DNA from: Candidatus Jordarchaeia archaeon | Lineage (GTDB): Archaea > Asgardarchaeota > Jordiarchaeia > Jordiarchaeales > Jordiarchaeaceae | Direction: 5' to 3' | DNA: 36,347 nt | Assembly: GCA_029856435.1 (NCBI GenBank) | Contig: JAHQXB010000158.1 | Span: 1-36,347, forward strand | Made by a program: the position numbers and the translations under genes | Notes under the pieces: generated by a model | What the model was told of the DNA's origin: nothing | Databases searched by the model: none | Seen by the model: the letters and a program-made list of their open reading frames with translations, nothing else | Shown here: positions 1 through 7,279 of the stretch, one piece after another | How positions within the stretch are numbered: the stretch's first letter is position 1 | Layout of the letters: each line of letters begins with the position of its first letter

Positions 1-321
1 TTTCCCTGAAAGGAGGGCTACTTTATTTTTTCTTTTCCAGAGTGGGGGACATTATCCAGAAAAGTCCAAATAAGCCCTCCTTCAAGGTTTAGAGCCCCAA
101 TATCCGTTATTCGATCACAACAGATAAATACATATCTTAATTATTTGGTTTGATATGACTTACAGTTTCCGACATACGCTGCATAACCACAAAATGACGG
201 AAGTGTTAAAAAAGAACAGTTAACTGTGGTACAATTTTAATGAGTTGCATTTATTTCTATTTAAAGAATTAAAAAGGCAGAAGCGAACGATGCTTCACCA
301 TAGAGGAGTTTTGAAGATCGG
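1..321. other. Intergenic stretch downstream of ftsZ
   Basis: No credible coding region is visible on either strand between the window edge and the ftsZ stop. The only structure seen is a 10-bp perfect inverted repeat, AAGGAGGGCT at 10-19 and AGCCCTCCTT at 73-82, separated by 53 nt. It could fold in RNA or be the end of an element that runs off the window. Nothing else here can be interpreted. Confidence 0.5.
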
Positions 322-1491
322 TTAGATGCGTGGGATTCCTAAGTCTCTGTCTGTTTCATTTGAATCTTCAGTAAATAAGGGGAATAGTGGCTCGTTATCC
401 TTCATTATGCTGGGTTTCTTTCCATAGTCTGTTAGGGGTTCTAGGGAGGCTAAATCTGGTATAATGTTTGTAGGTCCTAAAAGCTGTGGGCTTGTGACGC
501 CAGTAAGAATTAGTATAACTCTAACCATGCCTTCAGCTCGGGGGTCTTTTCTGGCGCCCCATATTACGTTGGCGTCCTCAATCATTTTGTCCGTGACTAA
601 CTCTGCGGCGAGAGTTGCTTCTGATAGAGTTAAGTCGTTGCCTCCAGTAATGTGTATCAATGCTCCTGTTGCACCCACTATATCCACATCTAGGAGTGGG
701 CAGTCTAAAGCATTTTTTACCGCCTTTTCTACTCGGTTTTCGCCTTCGCCTTCCCCTATTCCTACCATGGCCACTCCACCATCGGTGAGTATGCTACGTA
801 CATCCGCGTAGTCCAAGTTGATTAAACTTGGAATAGATATGCACTCTGTTATCCCTTTTACCATATTTGCTAGTATTTCATCTGCAACACTGAATGCTTC
901 TTCTATGGGCAGATTTGGCACCAGATCCAAGAGTCTGTTATTATCTATAACCACTACTGTGTCTGAGTAGTATCGGAGTTTTCTGAGGCCCTGTTTGGCT
1001 TTTATCATTCTGCCTCTCTCCACGTTGAAGGGCATGGTTACAACGCCTACCACAATGCTTCCCATCTTTTTCGCTATATCCGCAATGATTGGTGCACTGC
1101 CGGTTCCGGTTCCACCTCCCATTCCAGCTGCTACGAAAACTAAGTCCGCATCAGAAAGAATTTCGGCTAATTCTTCCCTGCTTTCCTCCGCTGCAGCTTC
1201 CCCTATTCGGGGGTATCCCCCGGCTCCTAGGCCGCGGGTTGTGTTTCTTCCTATTAGCAGTTTGACATGTGCCTTAGTTACGTCTAGGTGTTGCTGGTCG
1301 GTGTTGACCGCTATGCACTTGGCCCCTTGTATACCTATTTGCATTATTCTGTGTACAGTGTTGTTTCCAGCGCCTCCAGTTCCTATAACTAGTATTCTGG
1401 CTGACCCTGGTTTTCTATTGGCTCCTTGTTCTTGGTTTGCTCTAGCGTTTTGCAATGCGCCTTTAATTATGCCATTTATTGTCATTGACAT
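322..1491 (-). CDS. ftsZ: Cell division GTPase FtsZ
   Basis: Tubulin-like GTPase that polymerises into the cytokinetic ring under the membrane. The 389 residues carry the FtsZ hallmarks in order: the N-terminal nucleotide loop GTGGAGNNT (residues 37-45), the tubulin signature GGGTGTG (125-131), and the T7 synergy loop NLDYAD (225-230), which supplies the catalytic acidic residues for the neighbouring subunit. Length and domain order match archaeal FtsZ; a C-terminal tail of about 40 residues follows the folded part. Start: ATG at 1491 (MSMTING), with GGGTGG about 8 nt upstream; the second ATG two codons later is also possible. It lies 32 nt downstream of a small ribbon-helix-helix gene and is very likely co-transcribed with it. 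Complete, no odd residues noticed. Confidence 0.98.
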   Translation of the reverse strand: MSMTINGIIKGALQNARANQEQGANRKPGSARILVIGTGGAGNNTVHRIMQIGIQGAKCIAVNTDQQHLDVTKAHVKLLIGRNTTRGLGAGGYPRIGEAAAEESREELAEILSDADLVFVAAGMGGGTGTGSAPIIADIAKKMGSIVVGVVTMPFNVERGRMIKAKQGLRKLRYYSDTVVVIDNNRLLDLVPNLPIEEAFSVADEILANMVKGITECISIPSLINLDYADVRSILTDGGVAMVGIGEGEGENRVEKAVKNALDCPLLDVDIVGATGALIHITGGNDLTLSEATLAAELVTDKMIEDANVIWGARKDPRAEGMVRVILILTGVTSPQLLGPTNIIPDLASLEPLTDYGKKPSIMKDNEPLFPLFTEDSNETDRDLGIPRI

Positions 1492-1523
1492 CCACCCAAA
1501 CCTAAGTTCTACTTAAGTTTCGT

Positions 1524-1685
1524 TTAGTGTCCTGCGCCCCTGAAAAATAGTTGCCTTTCCCACAATTCTCTTTTTAGTAAATCTCTAACGGCTACTCTAA
1601 TCGCTTCGCTTCTGTTTGGATAGATTTTACTCTTCACAAGTTGTTCCAAACCTTCCAAATAAGCTTCGGGGAGATGCACTGTCAC
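1524..1685 (-). CDS. Small ribbon-helix-helix (CopG-like) regulator upstream of ftsZ
   Basis: A 53-residue protein whose sequence fits the ribbon-helix-helix DNA-binding fold: a short beta strand (VTVHLPEAYLEGL), helix 1 (LEQLVKSKIY) and the diagnostic P-N-R-S-E-A-I-R-V-A-V turn plus helix 2. Such proteins bind operators as dimers. Haloarchaeal CdrS, a short RHH protein encoded just upstream of ftsZ2, regulates division genes, so an analogous role is inferred from position and fold, not shown. The start is uncertain. GTG at 1685 is the first conventional codon, but GGGGGTGG lies 12 nt further upstream, better spaced for the in-frame ATA or ATT codons just before it, which would add two or three residues (IIL). 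Gap to ftsZ is 32 nt. A repeated-heptamer operator candidate sits upstream. Confidence 0.85.
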   Translation of the reverse strand: MTVHLPEAYLEGLEQLVKSKIYPNRSEAIRVAVRDLLKRELWERQLFFRGAGH

Positions 1686-1752
1686 GAGAATTATACGACC
1701 ACCCCCATGTTATAGAATCTTAAATTTATTCTTTTCTAATCTATGATTTTAA

Positions 1753-1800
1753 TGTGAGTAGTTTTTATTTAATACTCATGTGATACTCACATTATATATG
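1753..1800 (-). promoter_or_regulatory. Promoter/operator candidate of the RHH-ftsZ operon
   Basis: TGTGAGTA at 1753-1760 is an exact inverted copy of TACTCACA at 1784-1791, and a further copy, TACTCATG, lies at 1773-1780. Three related heptamers in about 40 bp, beside TATA-like AT tracts (1791-1800 and around 1762-1773), fit an operator for the dimeric RHH protein encoded immediately downstream. Autoregulation is inferred. Confidence 0.5.
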
Positions 1801-2007
1801 GGAGACACTTCTTAACCGGGAAGTATGCCTTTTTCCCCTCGTTTCTCCTAAATGTATTTTTATAGTCTCTTCTTGAAGTTTTGGCAGATTTTTCACCCAC
1901 ATTTTTATTATTAGGTTATTTTGATGCTTGAATCCCCTTTAAATTGGTTCTTTTCGAAAGATTTTTCGTGTAATCTCCATTATTTCCAAAAGACTATTGG
2001 CGCGTTT

Positions 2008-3357
2008 CTATATGGAATTTATTGATATCATACTGGAATTTTTCTTATGCGTTTCCAGATTATTCTCTACTAGTTCACCTTCCAAATATCCTGACTTCGC
2101 ACTGTATACCCTCACATTAACTCTTTTTCCCAAGGCTTGATCTGTGTTATGAATCAGGATTGGTTTGTAGGAAAGATTTCTTGCTATCCAACCGCCTTTG
2201 GGTGCCGGCTCTGTTATGAGGGCTTGCCCCTCCCAACCTACCCATCTTCTATTTCTCTCCTCGCCAATTTTACGCATTATTTCGCTTAATTCCCTGCTTC
2301 TCTCTTTGATAATCCATCCTGGGATTTGGTTTTCCATTTTTTCTGCTTGTGTTCCCGGTCTTGGCGCGAATCTTGAAATGTTGACGATATCGGGTTTTAT
2401 GTCTTGAATGAGCTTAACTGATTCTTGGAAGTGTTCGTCGGTTTCTCCCGGAAAGCCTACTATTATATCGGTGGATAGGGTTAAGTCGGAAATTTTTGTT
2501 TTAAAAGCTTTAACGATTTCCAAGAATTGTTCCTTTGTGTAACCTCTGTTCATGGCCTTCAAGATTTCGTTGCTTCCTGACTGTACGGGGATGTGGAGAA
2601 ACTTGTAAATCTTGGTATTTTGATAAATATCTATAAGTTGGTCAAGTATGGGCGTTGTATGTTTAGGATTTGTCATGCCCACTCTAACCTTAAAGTCCAG
2701 AGGCAGTTCAACAATCCTTCGGAGTAAATCGGGGAGCTTCTCATCCTTCCAGCGATATGTTCCCGTATCTTGGGAGGTCAACCAGATTTCCCTGCAACCA
2801 CCCTGAACCGCCTTTTCCACCTCCTTTAAAATAATGTCCGGAGGGTAGCTTAAGAGTTTGCCTCGGGCAAATTTTACGCAGCAATAATAACAATCACCCA
2901 AGCAGCCCTCCCCTATGGGGATGATTGCAATCACTGGGTTAACCAGTTTTCTTGGAATCCCCAGCTTGATGCCTTTTTTGTCCTCGAGTTCTATAATTCC
3001 TCGCTTACCCTTCTCCACTTCTTTTACTATGTCCTTAATTTTGAATAGGGAGTTAGTGTCCAATATGGCAGCGAATTTCGGCCCCGCTTCTATTACCCCT
3101 TTTAGATTTATTCTCGGCAGACAGCCACACACGATAAATGGTTTTCCAGACTGATTGAGTTGCGAAATTTTTTTCAGAATCTTCTTTTCTGTAGGTTCCT
3201 TTACGCCGCAGGTGTTCACAATCAGAATATCCGCATATTCCTCCGACTCTGCTATACTATAGTTTGCTCCTACTAGTGCACCTAACATAATTTCTGTATC
3301 AGCTTGATTCATAGAACAGCCATAAGTAGTGATGTGTACTGAAACCAAAACCATCAC
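2008..3357 (-). CDS. tRNA methylthiotransferase (MiaB/CDKAL1-type radical SAM)
   Basis: Radical-SAM methylthiotransferase, by family the archaeal/eukaryotic type that converts t6A37 to ms2t6A in tRNA. Three parts are visible: an N-terminal UPF0004 domain with cluster cysteines C14 (YGCSMNQAD), C50 (NTCGVKEPTE) and C79 (GCLPR); a radical SAM core with C152-x3-C156-x2-C159 (CLGDCYYC); and a C-terminal TRAM-like RNA-binding domain (about 385-440). Cysteine 160 directly after the cluster motif is unusual, as this position is normally Ile or Ser. 449 residues is slightly long for the family. The first two codons are GTG-ATG, so translation may begin at 3354 instead of 3357. The MoaD-like gene ends 12 nt upstream on the same strand, suggesting one transcript. 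Confidence 0.93.
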   Translation of the reverse strand: MMVLVSVHITTYGCSMNQADTEIMLGALVGANYSIAESEEYADILIVNTCGVKEPTEKKILKKISQLNQSGKPFIVCGCLPRINLKGVIEAGPKFAAILDTNSLFKIKDIVKEVEKGKRGIIELEDKKGIKLGIPRKLVNPVIAIIPIGEGCLGDCYYCCVKFARGKLLSYPPDIILKEVEKAVQGGCREIWLTSQDTGTYRWKDEKLPDLLRRIVELPLDFKVRVGMTNPKHTTPILDQLIDIYQNTKIYKFLHIPVQSGSNEILKAMNRGYTKEQFLEIVKAFKTKISDLTLSTDIIVGFPGETDEHFQESVKLIQDIKPDIVNISRFAPRPGTQAEKMENQIPGWIIKERSRELSEIMRKIGEERNRRWVGWEGQALITEPAPKGGWIARNLSYKPILIHNTDQALGKRVNVRVYSAKSGYLEGELVENNLETHKKNSSMISINSI

Positions 3358-3369
3358 TTATGTTCTTTT

Positions 3370-3681
3370 CTAAAAAAAGAGGTGAAGTGTATGCAGGCTG
3401 CCTCCAGCTACAGGTGGAAGGATAGCCAAAACATCTTTGTCTCTAAGAGGAGTATCTAATCCTTTAAGTTCATTGATGGAAACACCATTAACCATAAAGA
3501 TAAAAGCAGGTTTAGGTTTTCCATTCTTTTCCATCAAGTAGTTTGCCAGCTTGTCCCCATACTTCTGGTTTAACAACTTTATTGCGTCAGAGACGGTTAT
3601 GTTGTCCTTTGACTCAAGTTCGATTTCCTTTGCTTTAGTTATCTCCCTTATGGTCGCAAAGACTTTAACTTTGAATTTCAT
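3370..3681 (-). CDS. MoaD/ThiS-family ubiquitin-like sulfur carrier
   Basis: A 103-residue beta-grasp protein of the MoaD/ThiS/SAMP group (MKFKVKVFATIREITKAKEI at the N terminus, NGVSINELKG and LRDKDVLAILPPVAGG near the end). Family members are adenylated and thiocarboxylated on a C-terminal Gly-Gly, donating sulfur for molybdopterin or tRNA thiolation, or become conjugated to proteins. Here the Gly-Gly (residues 93-94) is not terminal: nine more residues, SLHTLHLFF, follow before the stop, so activation would require trimming. Neither other frame gives a stop just after Gly-Gly, so no simple frameshift explains the tail. It precedes the tRNA methylthiotransferase by 12 nt, which would suit a role in tRNA sulfur chemistry, but that is inference. 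Confidence 0.85.
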   Translation of the reverse strand: MKFKVKVFATIREITKAKEIELESKDNITVSDAIKLLNQKYGDKLANYLMEKNGKPKPAFIFMVNGVSINELKGLDTPLRDKDVLAILPPVAGGSLHTLHLFF

Positions 3682-3793
3682 TTGTTTTCCCCTAAATACT
3701 CTTAAAGTGAATCATTGCATAGTTTGATAAATTTTCTAGGTGAAATATTAATATGGTTGTGTCTTAAACTTTACTTACCTCTCATCAAAAATG

Positions 3794-3803
3794 TTTAAAT
3801 AAT
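3794..3803 (+). promoter_or_regulatory. Probable TATA box for hypB
   Basis: TTTAAATAAT lies about 45 nt before the hypB ATG, which would put the transcription start near 3825, just ahead of the AAAAGGAGAG ribosome binding site. The same intergenic stretch also serves the divergent MoaD-like gene. Confidence 0.4.
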
Positions 3804-3845
3804 TATGTATCAATGTGGACGATTACAAAAGGAGAGACGTGATTT

Positions 3846-4499
3846 ATGAGCGGGCAGGCATTCCGAATTTTTGATGTTGAGCAGGACCTTATTAAGGCGA
3901 ACGAGAAGCTTGCAAAAGAGGTTCAGAAGGTTTTCCATGAGAAGGGAATCAAAACTTTTGATATTGTGGGAGCTATAGGTGCGGGTAAAACCGCTATCCT
4001 CGAAGCTTTGGTGGAGAGGCTAAAAGGAAAATATAGGCTAGCATTAGTCACCGCGGATGTAACCACAGAGATTGACGCGGATAGAATTAGGCGCCATGGA
4101 GTTGAATGCATACAAATTAATACTGGTAGGGAGTGCGCTTTAACAGCAAGTCTCCTAAAAAATGTTTTGGACAAGTTACCCTTAAACGATGTTGACATAC
4201 TCTTTGTGGAGAATGTTGGCAACTTGATTTGCCCCGCGGATTTCGTGGTGGGATGTGACAAAAGGATTGTCGTGGTTAGTATAACTGAGGGAGGACATGT
4301 TATCATAAAACATCCTTTACTGTTTAAAATGTCTGACGTTGCAGTGATAAATAAAATAGACTTAAGGAGCATCATGGATGTAGATCCAGAGAAAATGGTC
4401 GAAGACGCCCTAACAATTAATCCCTCCCTAAAAGTGGTTTTGACTAGTGCAAAAACTGGCGAGGGCATAGACGAGTTAATTAAAGCACTGGGCTTGTAA
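3846..4499 (+). CDS. hypB: HypB-type nickel-insertion GTPase
   Basis: SIMIBI-class GTPase that with HypA delivers nickel to [NiFe] hydrogenase (or, in some organisms, urease-like enzymes). The 217 residues have the HypB order: P-loop GAIGAGKT (42-49), TADVTTEIDADR switch region, the ECIQINTG segment with C88, a Walker B region ending FVENVGNLICP with C129, and NKID (169-172). Of the metal-site residues known from HypB, C97 and C129 are present, but the His that normally follows the first Cys (ECHL) is Ala98 here (ECALTASLL). No HypA or hydrogenase genes are in the window. The AAAAGGAGAG site supports the ATG at 3846. Likely a genuine HypB whose metal site differs; a related chaperone for another metalloprotein is possible. 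Confidence 0.9.
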   Translation: MSGQAFRIFDVEQDLIKANEKLAKEVQKVFHEKGIKTFDIVGAIGAGKTAILEALVERLKGKYRLALVTADVTTEIDADRIRRHGVECIQINTGRECALTASLLKNVLDKLPLNDVDILFVENVGNLICPADFVVGCDKRIVVVSITEGGHVIIKHPLLFKMSDVAVINKIDLRSIMDVDPEKMVEDALTINPSLKVVLTSAKTGEGIDELIKALGL

Positions 4500-4663
4500 A
4501 ACTTCATTACTAGATAGATCCATTCTTTTGAACCTTGGCTATATGGTAGGATGTTTAAATTCAATATGTTTATGTAAATTAAATTGAACTGTTGCATGCA
4601 AATAATCGGCGGGAGGTACTTGGTCAGAAGAAGGCTAAAGGGTGTGTGCTCGGAGGATCGGTG

Positions 4664-5737
4664 ATGTCTACTATTTGGGTTGATTATGTTGCTCCCAAAG
4701 ATGTTGTCTACTTCTTGAGTATGGTGGAGCGGCTAAAAAGTAGAGGAGATACCGTTATTGCAACAACTAGAAAGTTTAGGGAAGTAAATGAACTAATGAA
4801 ATTGAAGAACGTTGAGGCGAAGATTCTGGGGCGCTACGGTGGAGGAACACTTAAAGGTAAATTAGTTGAGGGAGCAAAAAGAATAGCCAAATTGGCGGAG
4901 CATATTTCAAGATTTAACGTGGATGTCATGATCTCCTACTGTTCACCTGAAGCGGTTCGTGTGGCTTTTGGGCTTCAAATTCCCATCATAAATGTTTATG
5001 ATGCCCCCCACGCCATTAAACAAGTACTCTTGGTATCAAGGCTTGTAGATGTCCACATTTCCCCAAAATGTGTACCCCGAAAAGAATGGCTTAAGCTGGG
5101 TTTCAAACCGGAGCAACTCCTGTTTTATGACGCCATAGATCCGGCTGCTTGGCTCAAAAACTTTACCCCCAATGAAAACATCGTTAAAAACTTGGGACTG
5201 GATCCCGAAAAGAAAATTGTTGTGGTGAGAGCAGAAGAAGCTTTCGCTTCATACCTACTTGGGAAAACCTCAGATGATAACCCTCTGATAACTCCCCTAA
5301 TAAAGGAGCTTTTAGCCTTCGACGATGATCTTCAAATCGTTGTGCTTTGTAGATATGGTCGCCAAAAATCAAGTTTAAGAAAAATTTTCAGGAACATCAC
5401 CGTTACTGAACATGTTGTAGACTCAGCCAGTTTAATCTCTAAAAGCGTCCTTTTCATTGGGGGCGGCGGAACCATGACCTGTGAGGCAGCCCTCCTTGGA
5501 GTACCATCTATCTCATTTTTCCCCGGAAGACTTTACTACGAGGAACCCCTCATAAAAGAAAAACTACTCTATCACCCGAAGACAATAGACCAAGCCAAAA
5601 GACTAATTGGAAAAATACTGGGCCAATCAGAAGATTATTTAAACAGTTGTAAAAAAAGGGCTAAGCGCTTACTAGAAGCCATGGAGGATCCAACCGATAC
5701 TCTAATTGCAACAATTGACAAATTCTTAAAAGAATAA
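4664..5737 (+). CDS. DUF354-type GT-B glycosyltransferase-like protein
   Basis: About 357 residues resembling the archaeal DUF354 family, which has the two Rossmann-like halves of GT-B glycosyltransferases (UDP-GlcNAc 2-epimerase/MurG style). Visible signs are the N-terminal WVDYVAPKDVVYFLSMVERL strand-helix with a long loop, DVMISYCSPEAVRVA in the first half, and FIGGGGTMTCEAALLGVPSI in the second, which matches the sugar-nucleotide-binding motif of this fold. Substrate unknown. The frame is open from 4592, but CGGAGG at 4651-4656 lies 7 nt before the ATG at 4664, which also begins the conserved part, so that start is preferred (GTG at 4661 is an alternative). It follows hypB after about 160 nt and converges on the membrane gene at 5749. 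Confidence 0.8.
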   Translation: MSTIWVDYVAPKDVVYFLSMVERLKSRGDTVIATTRKFREVNELMKLKNVEAKILGRYGGGTLKGKLVEGAKRIAKLAEHISRFNVDVMISYCSPEAVRVAFGLQIPIINVYDAPHAIKQVLLVSRLVDVHISPKCVPRKEWLKLGFKPEQLLFYDAIDPAAWLKNFTPNENIVKNLGLDPEKKIVVVRAEEAFASYLLGKTSDDNPLITPLIKELLAFDDDLQIVVLCRYGRQKSSLRKIFRNITVTEHVVDSASLISKSVLFIGGGGTMTCEAALLGVPSISFFPGRLYYEEPLIKEKLLYHPKTIDQAKRLIGKILGQSEDYLNSCKKRAKRLLEAMEDPTDTLIATIDKFLKE

Positions 5738-5748
5738 TGGTTCAAAAA

Positions 5749-6063
5749 TTATGCAGCCAATTTTTCCTTACTGAGCTCCATCCAGAACAGCTTTTTGGAT
5801 AGTTTGTACCATGTATACAACCATGCCAGCACAAGCAATCCCGAAAAAATTATTTGAAGAATGTTCCTAATCATACTCCAGAACCCTTCTTGTCCATAAT
5901 CGAGTCTATAGGGTGTAGTGAGGTGGTTTATTATCGACCAATATGTTTCTTGGGGTGGTCTCCAGGGAACAATAATTGAGTCTATAACCACAAATATTAC
6001 CGTTATTGTGACCCACACAAATAGGATTAGCAGCAAAAGGGGAACATACCTTCTGAACTCCAT
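5749..6063 (-). CDS. Small two-TM membrane protein
   Basis: A 104-residue protein not recognised by family. A hydrophobic helix at about residues 8-28 and a second at about 66-86 flank a polar, aromatic loop (PWRPPQETYWSIINHLTTPYR). A basic/amphipathic tail (YKLSKKLFWMELSKEKLAA) closes the protein. It starts only 4 nt after the stop of the GlcNAc-1-phosphate transferase gene, so the two are almost certainly one transcript and this may be an accessory membrane subunit of that enzyme or of lipid-linked glycan assembly. Function is inferred from position only. Confidence 0.75.
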   Translation of the reverse strand: MEFRRYVPLLLLILFVWVTITVIFVVIDSIIVPWRPPQETYWSIINHLTTPYRLDYGQEGFWSMIRNILQIIFSGLLVLAWLYTWYKLSKKLFWMELSKEKLAA

Positions 6064-6067
6064 TTTC

Positions 6068-7108
6068 TCACCACCAAACCATTAGTATTGCTGTCAAAAC
6101 GGCTAAGAATGAGCTGAAGAGGCTTAATAGATAGAACCCTTTAACAATCTCTGGCTCGGTTAGAGGACCTCTTGCAAGTATCATGCGTACCAAAGGTATG
6201 GGCGCTTTTGGATCCTTATTGGCTGCTATTCTACCGTCTGGAAGGAGTATGGTGGCCGGCGACTTTACGAGTCTATACTCCATTATTTTTCCCATACTGC
6301 TCAACATATAGAAAGAATTCATAATGAAAGGTATCAATGCTATAACTGTGACTATCTCTAGCTCTCCCACAATTGCGAGAGCACCAATCGCGGCCCCCAC
6401 AGTTAGAGAACCCACATCACCCGAAAAAACCTTGGCCGGGTACCTGTTAAATCTATAATATGCTACCATTACACCCAACATTACCGCCGATATAATTATA
6501 CCTGTTTTTGAATCCAAGAGAGCCGAGCAACACAACATAGCCCCAAATGTTATTATAGTGGTTCCCGGCATCACCCCATTCAGAATATCCAACATATTCA
6601 CCGTATTGGAGCAAACAGCCACATTAACTGGGACGTATATTGGGTAAAGGATGCTTAACCTAGTTCGCCCAATGAAGGGGAAACGTGGGGAGTAAACCAT
6701 AATAGGATGGAAAAAGTTTATTACCAGTAACGGGAGGGCGGCAACTACTGTGAGTATCATTTTCGTGTACGCTCCCAACCTCTTTAAATCGTCAATAATT
6801 CCCACCGCCCCCGAAGCAGCCACAGTTAATAAAAATCCTAACAACCTCAATCTAATCAGGTTGTCCTCAAAGAGTACGGCGGTCAGCGACAAGCCCACAA
6901 TTATACTAGTCAAAATAGCAAGTCCCCCCATTTCTGGTATAACGGGCTTATCGAGTTTATGTACGTCAACCCCCGTAATTTTTAAAATCTTCATCTTCCT
7001 CATAACGTAAGGAACCAAAAAATTACAAATTAGAAAAGAAAAGAAGAACCCAAATATGACATATAATACTTCGATTGGTTTAAAGTATATCACGCTGCCA
7101 CCAACCAT
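6068..7108 (-). CDS. GPT/MraY-family polyprenyl-phosphate HexNAc-1-phosphate transferase
   Basis: Integral membrane enzyme transferring a HexNAc-1-phosphate (likely GlcNAc) from its UDP donor to a polyprenyl/dolichyl phosphate, the first committed step of lipid-linked glycan assembly for N-glycosylation. The 346 residues are highly hydrophobic, with about ten membrane helices, and contain the family acid motifs in order: IIDDLKRLGAYTKM (cytosolic Asp-Asp), NTVNMLDILNGV (NMxDxxNG) and FSGDVGSLTVGA (GDVGS). Length is right for AglH-like or eukaryotic GPT proteins. A TATA box 24-30 nt upstream of the first ATG suggests a leaderless message starting at 7108; a GTG five codons in, preceded by GGTTGGTGG, is an alternative. 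Divergent from a large surface glycoprotein-like gene, which suggests a glycosylation locus. Confidence 0.9.
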   Translation of the reverse strand: MVGGSVIYFKPIEVLYVIFGFFFSFLICNFLVPYVMRKMKILKITGVDVHKLDKPVIPEMGGLAILTSIIVGLSLTAVLFEDNLIRLRLLGFLLTVAASGAVGIIDDLKRLGAYTKMILTVVAALPLLVINFFHPIMVYSPRFPFIGRTRLSILYPIYVPVNVAVCSNTVNMLDILNGVMPGTTIITFGAMLCCSALLDSKTGIIISAVMLGVMVAYYRFNRYPAKVFSGDVGSLTVGAAIGALAIVGELEIVTVIALIPFIMNSFYMLSSMGKIMEYRLVKSPATILLPDGRIAANKDPKAPIPLVRMILARGPLTEPEIVKGFYLLSLFSSFLAVLTAILMVWW

Positions 7109-7129
7109 TTAAACCAGTTAAAGCAAGAC

Positions 7130-7138
7130 TTTTATATC
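7130..7138 (-). promoter_or_regulatory. TATA box of the GlcNAc-1-P transferase operon
   Basis: On the minus strand GATATAAAAG is centred about 26 nt upstream of the ATG at 7108. With archaeal promoter geometry the transcript would begin at or next to the A of the start codon, a leaderless mRNA. Confidence 0.55.
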
Positions 7139-7279
7139 CCAATAAACATTTTCAAACAAAAATTGCATACATTTATATTTGTTACTATAATATAGCAATA
7201 TTACTATTTGTGTTCGAAGGCAACCCATATCTAGGTTTCGATATAAATTTTTACAAATCCCCCTACCAAAGGTGATTAC

